A stretch of DNA of 64,000 nt. It comes from Rhodococcus sp. Leaf278 (lineage in GTDB: Bacteria > Actinomycetota > Actinomycetes > Mycobacteriales > Mycobacteriaceae). Positions 25,859-35,253 of this stretch are shown here, piece by piece (position 1 is the first letter of the stretch; the number at the start of each line of letters is the position of its first letter). Position numbers and translations under genes: made by a program. The stretch is taken from contig NZ_LMRR01000008.1 in assembly GCF_001426085.1 (NCBI RefSeq), positions 1 to 64,000 of the forward strand, in the 5' to 3' direction. Under the pieces are notes generated by a model. The model searched no databases. It worked only from the letters and a program-made list of their open reading frames with translations, and was not told the DNA's origin.

Positions 25859-27510
25859 CGTTCTCCTGTGCTCTCTCGCTCCGGCAACGGGATTCGCACC
25901 CGGAATCTAGCGCCCCCGGTGGCGGCGTCGTCCACCATCGCTGTTCCGCCGTGTTGCGTACTGACCAATCGGACCAGAGCGAGACCGATTCCGCGCCCGC
26001 CGGGTTGGTCGGGTTTCGAGGTCACTCCCCGTGAGAACACGGATTGTCGCATGTGTTCCGGCACCCCTCGGCCCGAGTCGGTGACGTCGATGACCAACTC
26101 GTCTGTGTCGTCGATGACGACCGTGATGGCACGCTCGCCGCATTCGCGCGATGCGTCGAGTGCGTTGTCCACGAGATTGCCCACCACCGTGATCACGTCC
26201 GTCGACATCGCGGGGTCGAGCGGTCTCAGGTTGGATGCGGGGTCGAGAGTCAGGCGCACGCCGATCTCTGCGGCCAACGACGTCTTCGCAATGAGTAGCG
26301 CTGCCACCGCCGGATCGTGGATGTGTGCGGTGATCGATTCGCTGATCTCCGCCCGCCTACGGGTGAGGGTGCCGACGAGGGCTGTCACCTCGTCGTAACT
26401 GCCCAATTGGGCCAAGCCGGAAATGGTATGGAGTTGATTGGCGAATTCGTGAGTCTGGGCGCGGAGCGTATCGGTGACACTGCGGTGTGACGTCAGCTGA
26501 CTCTGCATCGACGCGAGCTCGGTGCTGTCACGCATCGTGGTGACGGTGCCGATGTGTTGTCCGCGGCTGGTGGCGGTGCGGCGGTTGAGTGCGAGCACCC
26601 TGTGCGCGGTCGTGACGATGAAGTCCGCCACCTCTCCGTCGGACTTCAGAACGTCCAGTACCCCGTCGTCGATGCCGACGTGGTCCACCTGCTTGCCGAC
26701 CACGGTGGGATCGAGCCCGAGAAGTGTGCATGCGCTGTCGTTGATCACGGTGATGGTGCCGTCGTTTCCGATGGCAATCACCCCCTCACGGATACTGTGC
26801 AACAACGCTTCTCGATGGTCGGCGAGGCTTGCGATCTCTGCCGTCTCCAGGCCGAACGTGTGTCGCCGTATCCGGCGAGAGAGCAACCACGACCCCACGG
26901 CACCCAGACCGGCACCGATTGCCAGGTACAGAATCAATCTCGCTCCGGACTCGGACAACAGTGTCCACGTAGACGGGTACCGCTCCGCCACGGTCACGAT
27001 GGCGAGCACCGAACCATCGGGTGCCAGGACGGGAACGTGGCCGGCAATGGACCGGATGCCCGCAGATTCGATGTCACCCGACCACCCGCGGCCGTCGAGG
27101 ACGTCGCTGTCCCCCAGTGCGGCTGAGCTACCGATTCGGGTGGGATCGGTGGACACGATCACAGCACCGTCGGTGGACACTATTTCTGCCAGCGATGCGC
27201 CGGAGAGCGCGACCGCCCGATCTACGTCGGGTGCGAGCACTCGTTCCACCAATGGCGCGTCCAGCTGATCACGAACGACGGGAGTCGACGCCAGATTCTC
27301 GGCAACGGAAAGCATCCGAGCTCCGCGCAGGTCGCGAAATTCGTCGGTGGACTGCTCTATCGATATCGCGGCGACGGCACCGAGTACGAGGGCGAGGACG
27401 GCGAGCTGCAACACCAAGTACTGACCGGCGAGGGTGAGGGTGTGTCGTCGGTTGACTGCTCGTCGACTCTGTCGTGACCACAAAGAACTTAACTTCCATT
27501 GGTTTCTCAA
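25855..27510 (-). CDS. Sensor histidine kinase, CitA/DcuS type
   Basis: 551 residues as drawn, from TTG 27510; another TTG at 27486 is possible and no ATG or GTG precedes the first membrane helix, so the start is uncertain. Order: helix 1 (QYLVLQLAVLALVLGAVAAIS), a periplasmic PDC/sCache-like sensor, helix 2 (LYLAIGAGLGAVGSWLLS), a PAS domain, then the CitA-type H-box HEFANQLHTISGLAQLG. N-box NLVDNALDAS and G-boxes DSGRGVPEH and GRGIGLALV complete the ATPase. Expected to sense an external carboxylate and phosphorylate the paired regulator. Confidence 0.9.
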   Translation of the reverse strand: MRNQWKLSSLWSRQSRRAVNRRHTLTLAGQYLVLQLAVLALVLGAVAAISIEQSTDEFRDLRGARMLSVAENLASTPVVRDQLDAPLVERVLAPDVDRAVALSGASLAEIVSTDGAVIVSTDPTRIGSSAALGDSDVLDGRGWSGDIESAGIRSIAGHVPVLAPDGSVLAIVTVAERYPSTWTLLSESGARLILYLAIGAGLGAVGSWLLSRRIRRHTFGLETAEIASLADHREALLHSIREGVIAIGNDGTITVINDSACTLLGLDPTVVGKQVDHVGIDDGVLDVLKSDGEVADFIVTTAHRVLALNRRTATSRGQHIGTVTTMRDSTELASMQSQLTSHRSVTDTLRAQTHEFANQLHTISGLAQLGSYDEVTALVGTLTRRRAEISESITAHIHDPAVAALLIAKTSLAAEIGVRLTLDPASNLRPLDPAMSTDVITVVGNLVDNALDASRECGERAITVVIDDTDELVIDVTDSGRGVPEHMRQSVFSRGVTSKPDQPGGRGIGLALVRLVSTQHGGTAMVDDAATGGARFRVRIPLPERESTGER

Positions 27511-27512
27511 AA

Positions 27513-27526
27513 GTGACTCGCATCAC
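27513..27526. promoter_or_regulatory. Candidate CRP-type site in the tct promoter
   Basis: GTGA-N6-TCAC, the symmetric core of the CRP/GlxR consensus TGTGA-N6-TCACA, lies 62 bases before the substrate-binding-protein start and abuts the kinase start. It would fit carbon-source control by a CRP-family protein; the outer bases do not match. Confidence 0.35.
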
Positions 27527-27587
27527 GTTGGAATCGATACTTGCTACCGATCACAGTCTCACAGAGACCGAACCGAAACGAGGACCG

Positions 27588-28568
27588 ATGCCCAGAAGGC
27601 TGACAGTGGTGTTGGCACTGATCCCACTGCTCGTGCTGGCGCTCGCATCATGTGGCGTCACCCGAGGCGACGAAGGCGAGGGGCTGCACCGCATCCGGAT
27701 GATGGTGCCCAACAGTCCCGGTGGTGGTTACGACCTCACTGCACGAAGCGCAGTGAAGATCATGGAAGAAACCGACATCACCGGCCGCGTCGAGGTCTTC
27801 AACGTCATCGGGGCAGGCGGAACCGTCGCCATGGCTCGATTGATGAACGAGGCAGGCAACGACGACCTGATGATGATGATGGGACTCGGTGTCGTCGGCG
27901 CGATGTACACCAACGGCTCGACCGATCGAGTCTCCGACGCCACCCCGCTCGCCAAGATCGTCGAAGAACAAGAGGGAATTCTCGTCCCCGCGGATTCGCC
28001 GTTCCAGACCGTCGGTGACTTCGTCGCGGCGTGGAAAGCAGACCCGTCGTCGGTGACGATCGGCGGCGGATCTTCCCCGGGTGGGCCCGACCACCTGTTT
28101 CCGATGGAAACCGCGCGCACGGTGGGCGTGGATCCGACAGCCGTGAACTACGTGTCCTACGACGGCGGCGGCGATCTGTTGACGGCTCTGCTGGGCAACA
28201 AGATCTCCGCGGGCACGTCGGGGCTGGGCGAGTACATCGATCAGATCGAGGCCGGACAGGTGCGAGTGCTGGCCGTGTCGGGAGCCGAGCGACTTCCCGG
28301 CATCGATGCACCGACCCTGACCGAAGCCGGTATCGATCTGCAGTTCACCAATTGGCGCGGTGTTCTCGCACCGCCCGGAACACCCGAAGACGTTCGTGCA
28401 CAGATGGTTGCGGCGTTGACCGAGCTGCACGGCACCGACGAATGGAAGGAAGCGCTCGTGACCAACGGATGGATCGACGCATTCGAGACCGGACCTGCTT
28501 TCGAGCAGTTCCTGCGAGATCAGGATGCCCGGGTCGAGTCGACACTCACAGAACTGGGACTCGTATGA
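27588..28568 (+). CDS. Tripartite tricarboxylate transporter, substrate-binding lipoprotein (TctC)
   Basis: 326 residues from ATG 27588 with GAGGA just upstream. Signal peptide with lipobox L-A-S-C (Cys22). The mature part shows the TctC/BugT fold: RMMVPNSPGGGYDLTAR ligand loop, NVIGAGGTVA, GGGSSPGGPDH and the C-terminal AQMVAALTELHGTDEWKEAL. TctC proteins bind citrate, tricarballylate or other carboxylates outside the membrane and deliver them to TctAB. First gene of a four-gene operon, divergent from the two-component system. Confidence 0.92.
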   Translation: MPRRLTVVLALIPLLVLALASCGVTRGDEGEGLHRIRMMVPNSPGGGYDLTARSAVKIMEETDITGRVEVFNVIGAGGTVAMARLMNEAGNDDLMMMMGLGVVGAMYTNGSTDRVSDATPLAKIVEEQEGILVPADSPFQTVGDFVAAWKADPSSVTIGGGSSPGGPDHLFPMETARTVGVDPTAVNYVSYDGGGDLLTALLGNKISAGTSGLGEYIDQIEAGQVRVLAVSGAERLPGIDAPTLTEAGIDLQFTNWRGVLAPPGTPEDVRAQMVAALTELHGTDEWKEALVTNGWIDAFETGPAFEQFLRDQDARVESTLTELGLV

Positions 28569-29104
28569 CCGCCACGGTCGACCGCACCGACGATAGCGGT
28601 GAGACTGGGTCGGAGAAGGTCGGTCCGGACCGCGCGCAGCTCCTGGTCTGCGCGGTACTGCTGGTGGTCGGCGTATTCTTGATCGTCGACGCGCTCTCTC
28701 TCACAGCGGAATTCGCCAAGGTCGATCCCGTGGGTCCCAAGCTGATTCCCATCGTCGTGGGGATCGCGATGCTCGTCTGCTCCGTCTTGCTCGCCGTGGC
28801 AACCCTCAGGGGCAGCCGAGGTGAGCAGGACGGTGGTGAAGACATCGACACCTCTACTCCGGCCGACTGGACGACCGTCGGACTGCTCGTCGGGCTCTTC
28901 GTGGCAACGATCGTGCTGGTGGACACGCTGGGTTGGGTGATCGTCGGGGCGATGCTCTTCGGCGGGGCCGCAACGATTCTCGGCAATCGACACTGGATTC
29001 GTAACCTGGCCATCGGGCTCGTTCTCTCACTTCTGAGCTTCTATGCGTTCTACGTCGGGCTCGGGATACCGCTGCCTGCAGGCATTCTGGACGGAATACT
29101 CTGA
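28565..29104 (+). CDS. Tripartite tricarboxylate transporter small membrane subunit (TctB)
   Basis: 179 residues with a charged N-terminus and four hydrophobic helices ([80 protein letters not shown]). [17 protein letters not shown] is a family hallmark. The start overlaps the tctC stop (ATGA) and the stop overlaps the tctA start (TGATG), so expression is coupled. Confidence 0.9.
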   Translation: MTATVDRTDDSGETGSEKVGPDRAQLLVCAVLLVVGVFLIVDALSLTAEFAKVDPVGPKLIPIVVGIAMLVCSVLLAVATLRGSRGEQDGGEDIDTSTPADWTTVGLLVGLFVATIVLVDTLGWVIVGAMLFGGAATILGNRHWIRNLAIGLVLSLLSFYAFYVGLGIPLPAGILDGIL

Positions 29105-30621
29105 TGGACAATCTGAACTGGCTGATGCAAGGCTTCTCCGAAGCCGTCACCCCGATGAATCTGCTCTATGCGTGCATCGGAGTGCTGCTGGGCACCGCGG
29201 TGGGTGTACTGCCGGGGATCGGCCCGGCAATGACCGTCGCATTGCTCCTTCCGATCACCTACAACGTCAGTCCCAGTGCGGCATTCATCATGTTCGCCGG
29301 AATCTACTACGGCGGCATGTACGGTGGCTCGACCACGTCGATCCTGCTCAACACTCCGGGCGAATCGTCGTCGGTGATCACCGCTATCGAAGGCAACAAG
29401 ATGGCCAAGGCCGGGCGGGCCGCGCAAGCACTCGCCACGGCCGCCATCGGATCGTTCATCGCCGGATCGATCGGAACCATGCTTCTGGTGCTGTTCGCCC
29501 CCATCGTCTCGCGGTTCGCGGTGTCGCTGGGAGCGCCCTCGTACCTGGCAATCATGGTGCTGGCCTTGGTCGCTGTGACTGCGGTACTCGGCAGCTCGAA
29601 ATTGCGCGGATGCATCTCTCTGCTGCTGGGACTCGCCATCGGACTCGTGGGAATCGATTTCCTCACCGGCCAACCCCGGGCGACCTTCGGTGTAGCTCAA
29701 CTTTCCGACGGAATCGACATCGTGGTCATCGCTGTCGCCGTGTTCGCACTGGGCGAGGCCCTGTGGGTCGCTGCGCATCTGCGCCGCAAGCCGGCCGAGG
29801 TGATTCCCGTCGGGCGCCCATGGATGGGCAAGAGCGATTGGAAGCGATCGTGGAAGCCGTGGTTGCGCGGTACCGCATACGGATTCCCGTTCGGCGCGTT
29901 GCCCGCCGGCGGCGCCGAGCTGCCGACGTTCCTGTCGTACATCACCGAGAAGAAGCTGTCCAAGCATCCGGAGGAATTCGGCAAGGGTGCCATCGAGGGT
30001 GTTGCAGGGCCAGAGGCAGCCAACAACGCCTCTGCGGCAGGCACTCTCGTGCCGATGCTGTCGTTGGGTCTGCCCACGAATGCCACTGCGGCAGTCATGC
30101 TCACCGCGTTCGTGTCATACGGAATTCAGCCCGGACCGACGTTGTTCGACAAGGAACCGCTGCTGATCTGGACGTTGATCGCGAGCTTGTTCATCGGTAA
30201 CTTCCTGCTGCTCGTGCTCAACCTCCCGTTGGCACCACTGTGGGCAAAGCTGCTGCGCACACCGCGGCCGTACCTGTACGCGGGAATTCTGTTCTTTGCC
30301 GTGCTGGGTGCCTACGCCGTCAATCTCCAGTGGCTCGACCTGGTTCTGCTGCTGATCTTCGGATTGCTCGGACTGATGATGCGGCGCTTCGGACTACCCG
30401 TCCTGCCACTCATCATCGGCGTCATCCTCGGTCCACGAGTGGAGCGTCAACTGCGCCAGACGCTGCAGCTCGGCGGCGGCGAATGGAGCAGCGTCCTCTC
30501 CGAACCCATCGCCATCGTCGTCTACGTCGTCATCGTTCTGCTACTGGCTGCGCCGTTCGTGGCAAAGCTCGTTCGGCCCCGCACTGCACCCACCCTCCAG
30601 AAGACGAAGGAAAATGCATGA
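29104..30621 (+). CDS. Tripartite tricarboxylate transporter large permease (TctA)
   Basis: 505 residues, about 12 membrane helices. TctA signatures: [19 protein letters not shown] and the [25 protein letters not shown] segment, plus the mid-protein [23 protein letters not shown]. It forms the sodium- or proton-coupled channel with TctB and takes substrate from TctC. The 3' end overlaps the universal stress protein start. Confidence 0.95.
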   Translation: MDNLNWLMQGFSEAVTPMNLLYACIGVLLGTAVGVLPGIGPAMTVALLLPITYNVSPSAAFIMFAGIYYGGMYGGSTTSILLNTPGESSSVITAIEGNKMAKAGRAAQALATAAIGSFIAGSIGTMLLVLFAPIVSRFAVSLGAPSYLAIMVLALVAVTAVLGSSKLRGCISLLLGLAIGLVGIDFLTGQPRATFGVAQLSDGIDIVVIAVAVFALGEALWVAAHLRRKPAEVIPVGRPWMGKSDWKRSWKPWLRGTAYGFPFGALPAGGAELPTFLSYITEKKLSKHPEEFGKGAIEGVAGPEAANNASAAGTLVPMLSLGLPTNATAAVMLTAFVSYGIQPGPTLFDKEPLLIWTLIASLFIGNFLLLVLNLPLAPLWAKLLRTPRPYLYAGILFFAVLGAYAVNLQWLDLVLLLIFGLLGLMMRRFGLPVLPLIIGVILGPRVERQLRQTLQLGGGEWSSVLSEPIAIVVYVVIVLLLAAPFVAKLVRPRTAPTLQKTKENA

Positions 30622-31007
30622 TCGTCGTCGGCTACACCCCTGACAAATTCGGCGCCGCGGCACTCGAGCACGGAATCGCCGAGGCCAAGTTCCGCAACAC
30701 CGGCCTCAAGGTCGTCAACACCTCCACCGGCGACTCCTTGGCCGATCCGCGATTCGCGGATTCCGAGGCCGTGACGGAGTTGCACGCCACCCTCGATCGT
30801 TCCGGTGTCGAGTATGTCCTGGACCAGGCTGTGGTCCCGGATACCGTCGACGCACTGCTCACCGTCATGGACGGCGACGATGCCGATGTGCTGGTCATCG
30901 GAATCAGACACCGGTCAGCAGTGGGCAAACTGCTGATGGGCAGCTCCGCCCAGCAGCTGCTGCTCTCGTGCCCCAAGCCGGTGCTGGCAGTCAAACCGCC
31001 TCGATAG
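30618..31007 (+). CDS. Universal stress protein (UspA) in the tct operon
   Basis: 129 residues: one UspA domain with [23 protein letters not shown] and the nucleotide-binding end [20 protein letters not shown] followed by CPKPVLAV, the G-x2-G-x9-G-S/T pattern of ATP-binding members. ATG overlaps the tctA stop (ATGA). Usp genes are sometimes linked to TRAP or TTT transporters, where they may adjust activity, but the mechanism here is not known. A strong hairpin follows at 31028-31064. Confidence 0.88.
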   Translation: MIVVGYTPDKFGAAALEHGIAEAKFRNTGLKVVNTSTGDSLADPRFADSEAVTELHATLDRSGVEYVLDQAVVPDTVDALLTVMDGDDADVLVIGIRHRSAVGKLLMGSSAQQLLLSCPKPVLAVKPPR

Positions 31008-31027
31008 CACCGGTTGGGTCCTGCTGT

Positions 31028-31064
31028 TGTCGCCTGCTCCGCCACACGTGCGGAGCAGGCGACA
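31028..31064. terminator. Bidirectional terminator hairpin
   Basis: Perfect 15-base inverted repeat, arms 31028-31042 and 31050-31064, with a 7-base loop, between the convergent usp and F420-type oxidoreductase genes. No U-tract on either strand. Its right edge is 6 bases from the minus-strand stop at 31071. Confidence 0.75.
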
Positions 31065-31070
31065 GCCGTG

Positions 31071-32048
31071 TCAGACGAGAGGCTTCAATGCCTTTCCTGC
31101 CAGCTCGACGGCTCCTGGCTGGTGCCCGTTGGTGATCAGGTTGATGATGACGCCGTCGATGCCCTGATCGAGGACGCGCTTCTGCACCTGCTCGGCGACA
31201 TCGTCGGGGGTTCCGCAGAAGTGGCGATCGGTGGCCTTCGCGGCATCCTCCTCGGAGAGGTTCGTCAGATCGAGGCCCTGCTTCAGCACGAACTCGCGCT
31301 GCAATTCCTTGGCCTTGTCGCCGTCCTCGTCGATGATGACGAACGCGAGGAAGCTCGTTTCGAGGTCCTTCGGGTCGCGGTCGACTTCCTCGCACCGAGC
31401 CTGAACGGCCGCCATCTTGCGCGGCAATTCGTTTGCGTCGCAGATGATGTTGAGGTGATCTGCGAACTGGGCAGCCAGGCCGAAGGTCTTCTTCTCGCCA
31501 CCACCGCCCAGCATGATCGGCAGATCGTCGCGAATGCGCGGCTCGTTCATGGCGTTCTCGACCTGGTACCAGAGGCCGTCGAACGTGGGACGCTGGCCGC
31601 GGAGCATGGGTTCGATGATCTGCAGGGCCTCGTCGAGACGCTCGAACCGATCGGTGAAGGTGCCGAATTCGAGTCCGAAGCTCTGGTGCTCGAGTTCGTA
31701 CCAGCCGGCTCCGATGCCGAGGATCGCGCGACCGCCGCTGACGACGTCGAGCGTGGTGACGGTCTTGGCCAGGATCGCCGGATTGCGGTAGGTGTTTCCG
31801 GTGACCAGGGCGGAGAGCTGGATGGTGTCGGTGGCCGTCGCAAGGGCGGACAGCGCGGAGTAGGCCTCGACCATGGGCTCGTCGGGCTTGCCGATTCCAG
31901 GGAGTTGGTAGAAGTGATCCATCACGAACGCGGTGTCGAACCCGGCCGCTTCGGCCTCGCGCGCCTGCGCGATGACCTGGGGAAAGAGTTCTGCGACCGA
32001 ACCGTCGTAGCTGAAGTTGGGCATCTGGTAACCGAGGCGAATAGTCAC
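31071..32048 (-). CDS. LLM class F420-dependent oxidoreductase
   Basis: 325 residues from GTG 32048. Luciferase-like TIM barrel: LGYQMPNFSYDGS start, EAAGFDTAFVMDHFYQ, then ALATATDTIQLSALVTGNTYRNPAILAKTVTTLD and GGRAILGIGAGWYELEH, the typical F420-type pattern. Members reduce or oxidise varied substrates with coenzyme F420 or FMN. Substrate unknown. Divergent from the VOC protein at 32108 with a 59-base gap. Confidence 0.86.
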   Translation of the reverse strand: MTIRLGYQMPNFSYDGSVAELFPQVIAQAREAEAAGFDTAFVMDHFYQLPGIGKPDEPMVEAYSALSALATATDTIQLSALVTGNTYRNPAILAKTVTTLDVVSGGRAILGIGAGWYELEHQSFGLEFGTFTDRFERLDEALQIIEPMLRGQRPTFDGLWYQVENAMNEPRIRDDLPIMLGGGGEKKTFGLAAQFADHLNIICDANELPRKMAAVQARCEEVDRDPKDLETSFLAFVIIDEDGDKAKELQREFVLKQGLDLTNLSEEDAAKATDRHFCGTPDDVAEQVQKRVLDQGIDGVIINLITNGHQPGAVELAGKALKPLV

Positions 32049-32107
32049 GGAAGCCACGCTACTCGGATATCGGCCCGTGGCACGTGAGAGAGCGCGATAA
32101 TTCGTCC

Positions 32108-32485
32108 ATGACCACCATTGATCTGGCCCGAGCACCGTTCTCCGGATTCGCCGTCGACGACCTGCCTGCGGCCCGCACGTTCTACGCCGACACCCTCGGT
32201 CTCGAGGTGACCGACAACGAGATGGGGATGCTCGAACTACACCTGGGAGCCGCGACGGTGCTGGTCTACCCTCGGCCCGGCCACGTGCCGGCGCAGTACA
32301 CCATCCTCAACTTCCCGGTGGTCGACATCGAGGCTGCAGTCGATGTGCTGACCGCAAAAGGTGTTGCGTTCCAACAGTATCCAGATATGGGGACCGACGA
32401 CAAGGGAATCTTTCGACACGGTGGGCCGCTGATCGCCTGGTTCACAGACCCGGCGGGCAATGTGTTGTCGGTGTTGCAGGCCTGA
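32108..32485 (+). CDS. VOC family protein (glyoxalase-like)
   Basis: 125 residues forming one vicinal-oxygen-chelate unit: FSGFAVDDLPAARTFYADTLGLEV then ELHLGAATVLVYPRP, ILNFPVVDIEAAVDVL and IAWFTDPAGNVLSVLQ. The last Glu of the metal set (normally DPxGNxxE) is Val here, so the metal site may be incomplete and the protein may be a binding or resistance protein rather than an enzyme. ATG 32108; stop is 7 bases from the convergent protease stop. Confidence 0.82.
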   Translation: MTTIDLARAPFSGFAVDDLPAARTFYADTLGLEVTDNEMGMLELHLGAATVLVYPRPGHVPAQYTILNFPVVDIEAAVDVLTAKGVAFQQYPDMGTDDKGIFRHGGPLIAWFTDPAGNVLSVLQA

Positions 32486-32491
32486 TCGCCC

Positions 32492-33601
32492 TCAGGCGCT
32501 CGGGGTTCCCTGGGCGAGAGTGACTGTGCCGGTGGTGGTTACGCCTGCATCGTCCACCCACTCCACGACGGCGGTATCGCCCGGGATGCGACCGACGAGT
32601 GCCTCCGACAGATCCGCGGAGGACTGTACGTCCGTTCCATCCAGCGAGACGATGATGTCTCCCGCCGACAAGCCGAGAATCTCCGCGGGAGAATCGGAGT
32701 TCACCGAGACGACGGCCGCACCCATCGCCGGTTTGTTCTCGAAGACCGACACGTCACGCACCGAGACCCCGAAGTACGGCGTCGGGCCCACATGCACTGT
32801 GCCGCCGGACCGCCCGGCCAGCACCTGATCGAGTACGGCAACCGCCTCGCCGATCGGGACGGCGTAGGCCTCGGGTGCCTGTGGTGGTGTGAACTCGGTG
32901 CCGTTGCGCGCCTCGTCCGACAGTCCGGCGGTGTTCACACCCACCACCCTGCCCCAGGCGTCGAACAGTGGCCCACCCGAATCTCCCGCTCGCACATCGG
33001 CATCGACGCGAATCATCTTGTCCAGCGTGTTACGTGAGCCGTCCACCGAACTGCGAGTGCGCACCTGCTGATCGAGGGCGGTCACAGCCCCGGGCGCCGG
33101 TACCAATACCCCTGCGCCCGAGGCGTTCCCGATGGCAGTGACTGCATCACCCACGTCGGGAAGTGGGTCCGTGGCCAACTCGACCACTGGCAGGTTTGCC
33201 GCGGTGATCAATTGCACGACCGCCACGTCACGAGATTTGTCGTAACCCAGCACGGTGGCGTCGTAGATCAGTCCGTTGCCCATGTTCACTGCGCTGATCT
33301 CGGTGGCGGACTCGACGACGTGGAAGTTGGTGAGCACGATTCCGTCCGGGGTGACGACGAAGCCGGTGCCGGCGACCCCGGAAAACCCGGCTGTCGCCGT
33401 CAATGTGACGACGGCGGGATCGACCCGAGCCGAGAGCTCCTCGAGGGTCAGTGGTGGTGGTTCGACGACGGGAGCAACGGGTGGGACGGGTGCAGGCGCG
33501 GCAGCGAAGTCCGCGGTTCCGGGGTCGAGTGGGGGCGTCGCGAACAGCCACATACCGGCAGCGACCAGCGTCAGAACCACCGCTCGTCCACCCGACCGCA
33601 T
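32492..33601 (-). CDS. S1C trypsin-like serine protease with PDZ domain (HtrA/DegP-like)
   Basis: 369 residues. N-terminal hydrophobic signal/anchor (AVVLTLVAAGMWLFAT), a Pro/Ala-rich linker to residue 50, a chymotrypsin-fold protease with His94 (TNFHVV), Asp125 (SRDVAVV) and Ser208 (AGDSGGPL), then a C-terminal PDZ domain (about 275-360) with VVSVNSDSPAEILGLSAGDIIVSLDG. It is the usual HtrA-type envelope quality-control protease, here secreted or membrane-tethered. Upstream of it on the same strand is the metallophosphoesterase gene. Confidence 0.9.
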   Translation of the reverse strand: MRSGGRAVVLTLVAAGMWLFATPPLDPGTADFAAAPAPVPPVAPVVEPPPLTLEELSARVDPAVVTLTATAGFSGVAGTGFVVTPDGIVLTNFHVVESATEISAVNMGNGLIYDATVLGYDKSRDVAVVQLITAANLPVVELATDPLPDVGDAVTAIGNASGAGVLVPAPGAVTALDQQVRTRSSVDGSRNTLDKMIRVDADVRAGDSGGPLFDAWGRVVGVNTAGLSDEARNGTEFTPPQAPEAYAVPIGEAVAVLDQVLAGRSGGTVHVGPTPYFGVSVRDVSVFENKPAMGAAVVSVNSDSPAEILGLSAGDIIVSLDGTDVQSSADLSEALVGRIPGDTAVVEWVDDAGVTTTGTVTLAQGTPSA

Positions 33602-33639
33602 AGGGATCGATTATGGTCCGATGGCGTTGGAGGTGCCAG

Positions 33640-35184
33640 CTAGTTGACGATCACGGCCCGGGGGACGTCGGCGCGCAACGTGAAATCGGTGACGAACTCG
33701 CCGTCCTCGGGTCCGTATCGGTCCTTTATGTCGTAATTCTCGACGTCGAACGCGTCGAGTGACGGCGAATGGGTGGTGACGGCCATCGAGCCGCCGTCGA
33801 CGTCGAACTGGAGCAAACGCTGAAAGCCGGTACTTCGCTCGCCGTCGACCTCGAAGTACTGGTAGTCGGCCAGCAACTGCACGACGGTGCGGTCGGTGTC
33901 GCCGACATTCTCGTCGACGACGGCAACCTGACCGTCCACGTGCCCGGACAAGACGAGGAAGACCGACTCGTGGGGTACGACGAGTCGATTCCAGATCTGT
34001 TGACCCGAGCTCGATCCGATGTCGCCGAACCCCATCAGCTTCTTCTCGCCGAGTTCGTCGAGGTAGTAGTGCGTGCCGATGACAACGTTGCGTTCGGGGT
34101 GATCGTCGAGTACCCGTTCTGCCCACTGCATGACCTTCTCGGGTGGGTTGTAGCCGATGAAGAGCATGAGGAATTTCGCGCCGGCGATGTCCACCAGATC
34201 GTAGTGTGCCGAATTGTCCTCAGCGGTAAAGGAACCGCCCCAGTACGGCTGATCGCGATAGCGCTGCGGGCCGAAGTACTCGTTGTAGAGTGCGTGATTC
34301 TTCTCGTGCTCACCGGGCACCAACTTGCCCGCTGCGTTCCAGATGTTGTCGTGGTTGCCGGGCAACACGCCGTGCGCGATGCCGGCGTCCTCGAGGATCT
34401 GCATCGATGCGCTGGCGGCCTGAAACTCTTTGCGGGCCTGGGCATCCGGCCGACCCGGGCTGATCCAGCTCTGAATGAGGTCACCGGTGTGCATGCTGTA
34501 GTCGATCTTCAACTCGTCGGCGTTGTCGGCAGTCCACTGTGTCATGTCCGAATACACACCGGGGTCGTCGCGCGAGATGTACTGGGTATCGGTGATGTGC
34601 TGCAGCGCGAAGTCGTAGGTGTCGGCGTCCGCGAAAGCCCTGTCGGGGGTGGCGTTGGTCTCGGCGAACGAACGATCCGCCCGAGGACTGTCGATGACGA
34701 GAACCTCGACAGTTCCGCTTGCACTGGCGACCTCGGCGCTCAGTTCGATAGGCCCGCCGGGTGTCGGAGGTTCGGCTGCCGCGAGCGGCGGACCCCAATC
34801 GGCCGTCGCTTCGTTCCACACGTGCAACGCGAGATCGTTGTTGTTGACCGAGCGCCCGGACCAGTTCAGCGTGGTTCTCTCGGTCCCCGGCACCACCGAC
34901 ACTGTATAGCGAAGATACGGGTACTCGTCCCACCCGGACGTCTGCATCTCGGTGGTCGACGATTCGACACCGACCTCGTGCCTTATCGGATCCGATTCGG
35001 CGGCGATCCCCGCCACCATCGACGTGGTGATCGCTGCGGGCACCGTCGTCAACCCGACACCCGGTACCGCAGCGGCCTGACGAGGCGTCGGCTGGTCGCG
35101 ACGTTCGGCTGCCGCGTCGGCGCAGCCGACAGTGAGTAACACACAGACCAGCGCCAGGGAGCCGAATGCCGATGGGCGCTGCAT
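33640..35184 (-). CDS. Secreted metallophosphoesterase (lipoprotein-like)
   Basis: 514 residues, ATG 35184. Signal peptide ending in a lipobox-like TVGC (Cys21), a beta-type region (about 55-180), then a calcineurin-like phosphoesterase: DTQYI, HTGDLI, GNHDN, GTHYYLDE and SGHVDGQV supply the dinuclear metal ligands. The early DTQ in place of DxH is common in this subgroup. It would act on phosphate esters outside the membrane; the substrate is unknown. Gene lies 38 bases upstream of the HtrA-like gene. Confidence 0.85.
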   Translation of the reverse strand: MQRPSAFGSLALVCVLLTVGCADAAAERRDQPTPRQAAAVPGVGLTTVPAAITTSMVAGIAAESDPIRHEVGVESSTTEMQTSGWDEYPYLRYTVSVVPGTERTTLNWSGRSVNNNDLALHVWNEATADWGPPLAAAEPPTPGGPIELSAEVASASGTVEVLVIDSPRADRSFAETNATPDRAFADADTYDFALQHITDTQYISRDDPGVYSDMTQWTADNADELKIDYSMHTGDLIQSWISPGRPDAQARKEFQAASASMQILEDAGIAHGVLPGNHDNIWNAAGKLVPGEHEKNHALYNEYFGPQRYRDQPYWGGSFTAEDNSAHYDLVDIAGAKFLMLFIGYNPPEKVMQWAERVLDDHPERNVVIGTHYYLDELGEKKLMGFGDIGSSSGQQIWNRLVVPHESVFLVLSGHVDGQVAVVDENVGDTDRTVVQLLADYQYFEVDGERSTGFQRLLQFDVDGGSMAVTTHSPSLDAFDVENYDIKDRYGPEDGEFVTDFTLRADVPRAVIVN

Positions 35185-35253
35185 GCCATCGAGGTTACCG
35201 ATACCAGCGCCGGAGCCGCGGCGACGACGCTACTGCCCGTCTACAGTCGGCTC

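Noticed and set aside
25855..27510. Kinase start at a TTG
   Set aside because: Not rejected as a gene, but I could not confirm the exact start; an ATG at 27499 is out of frame.
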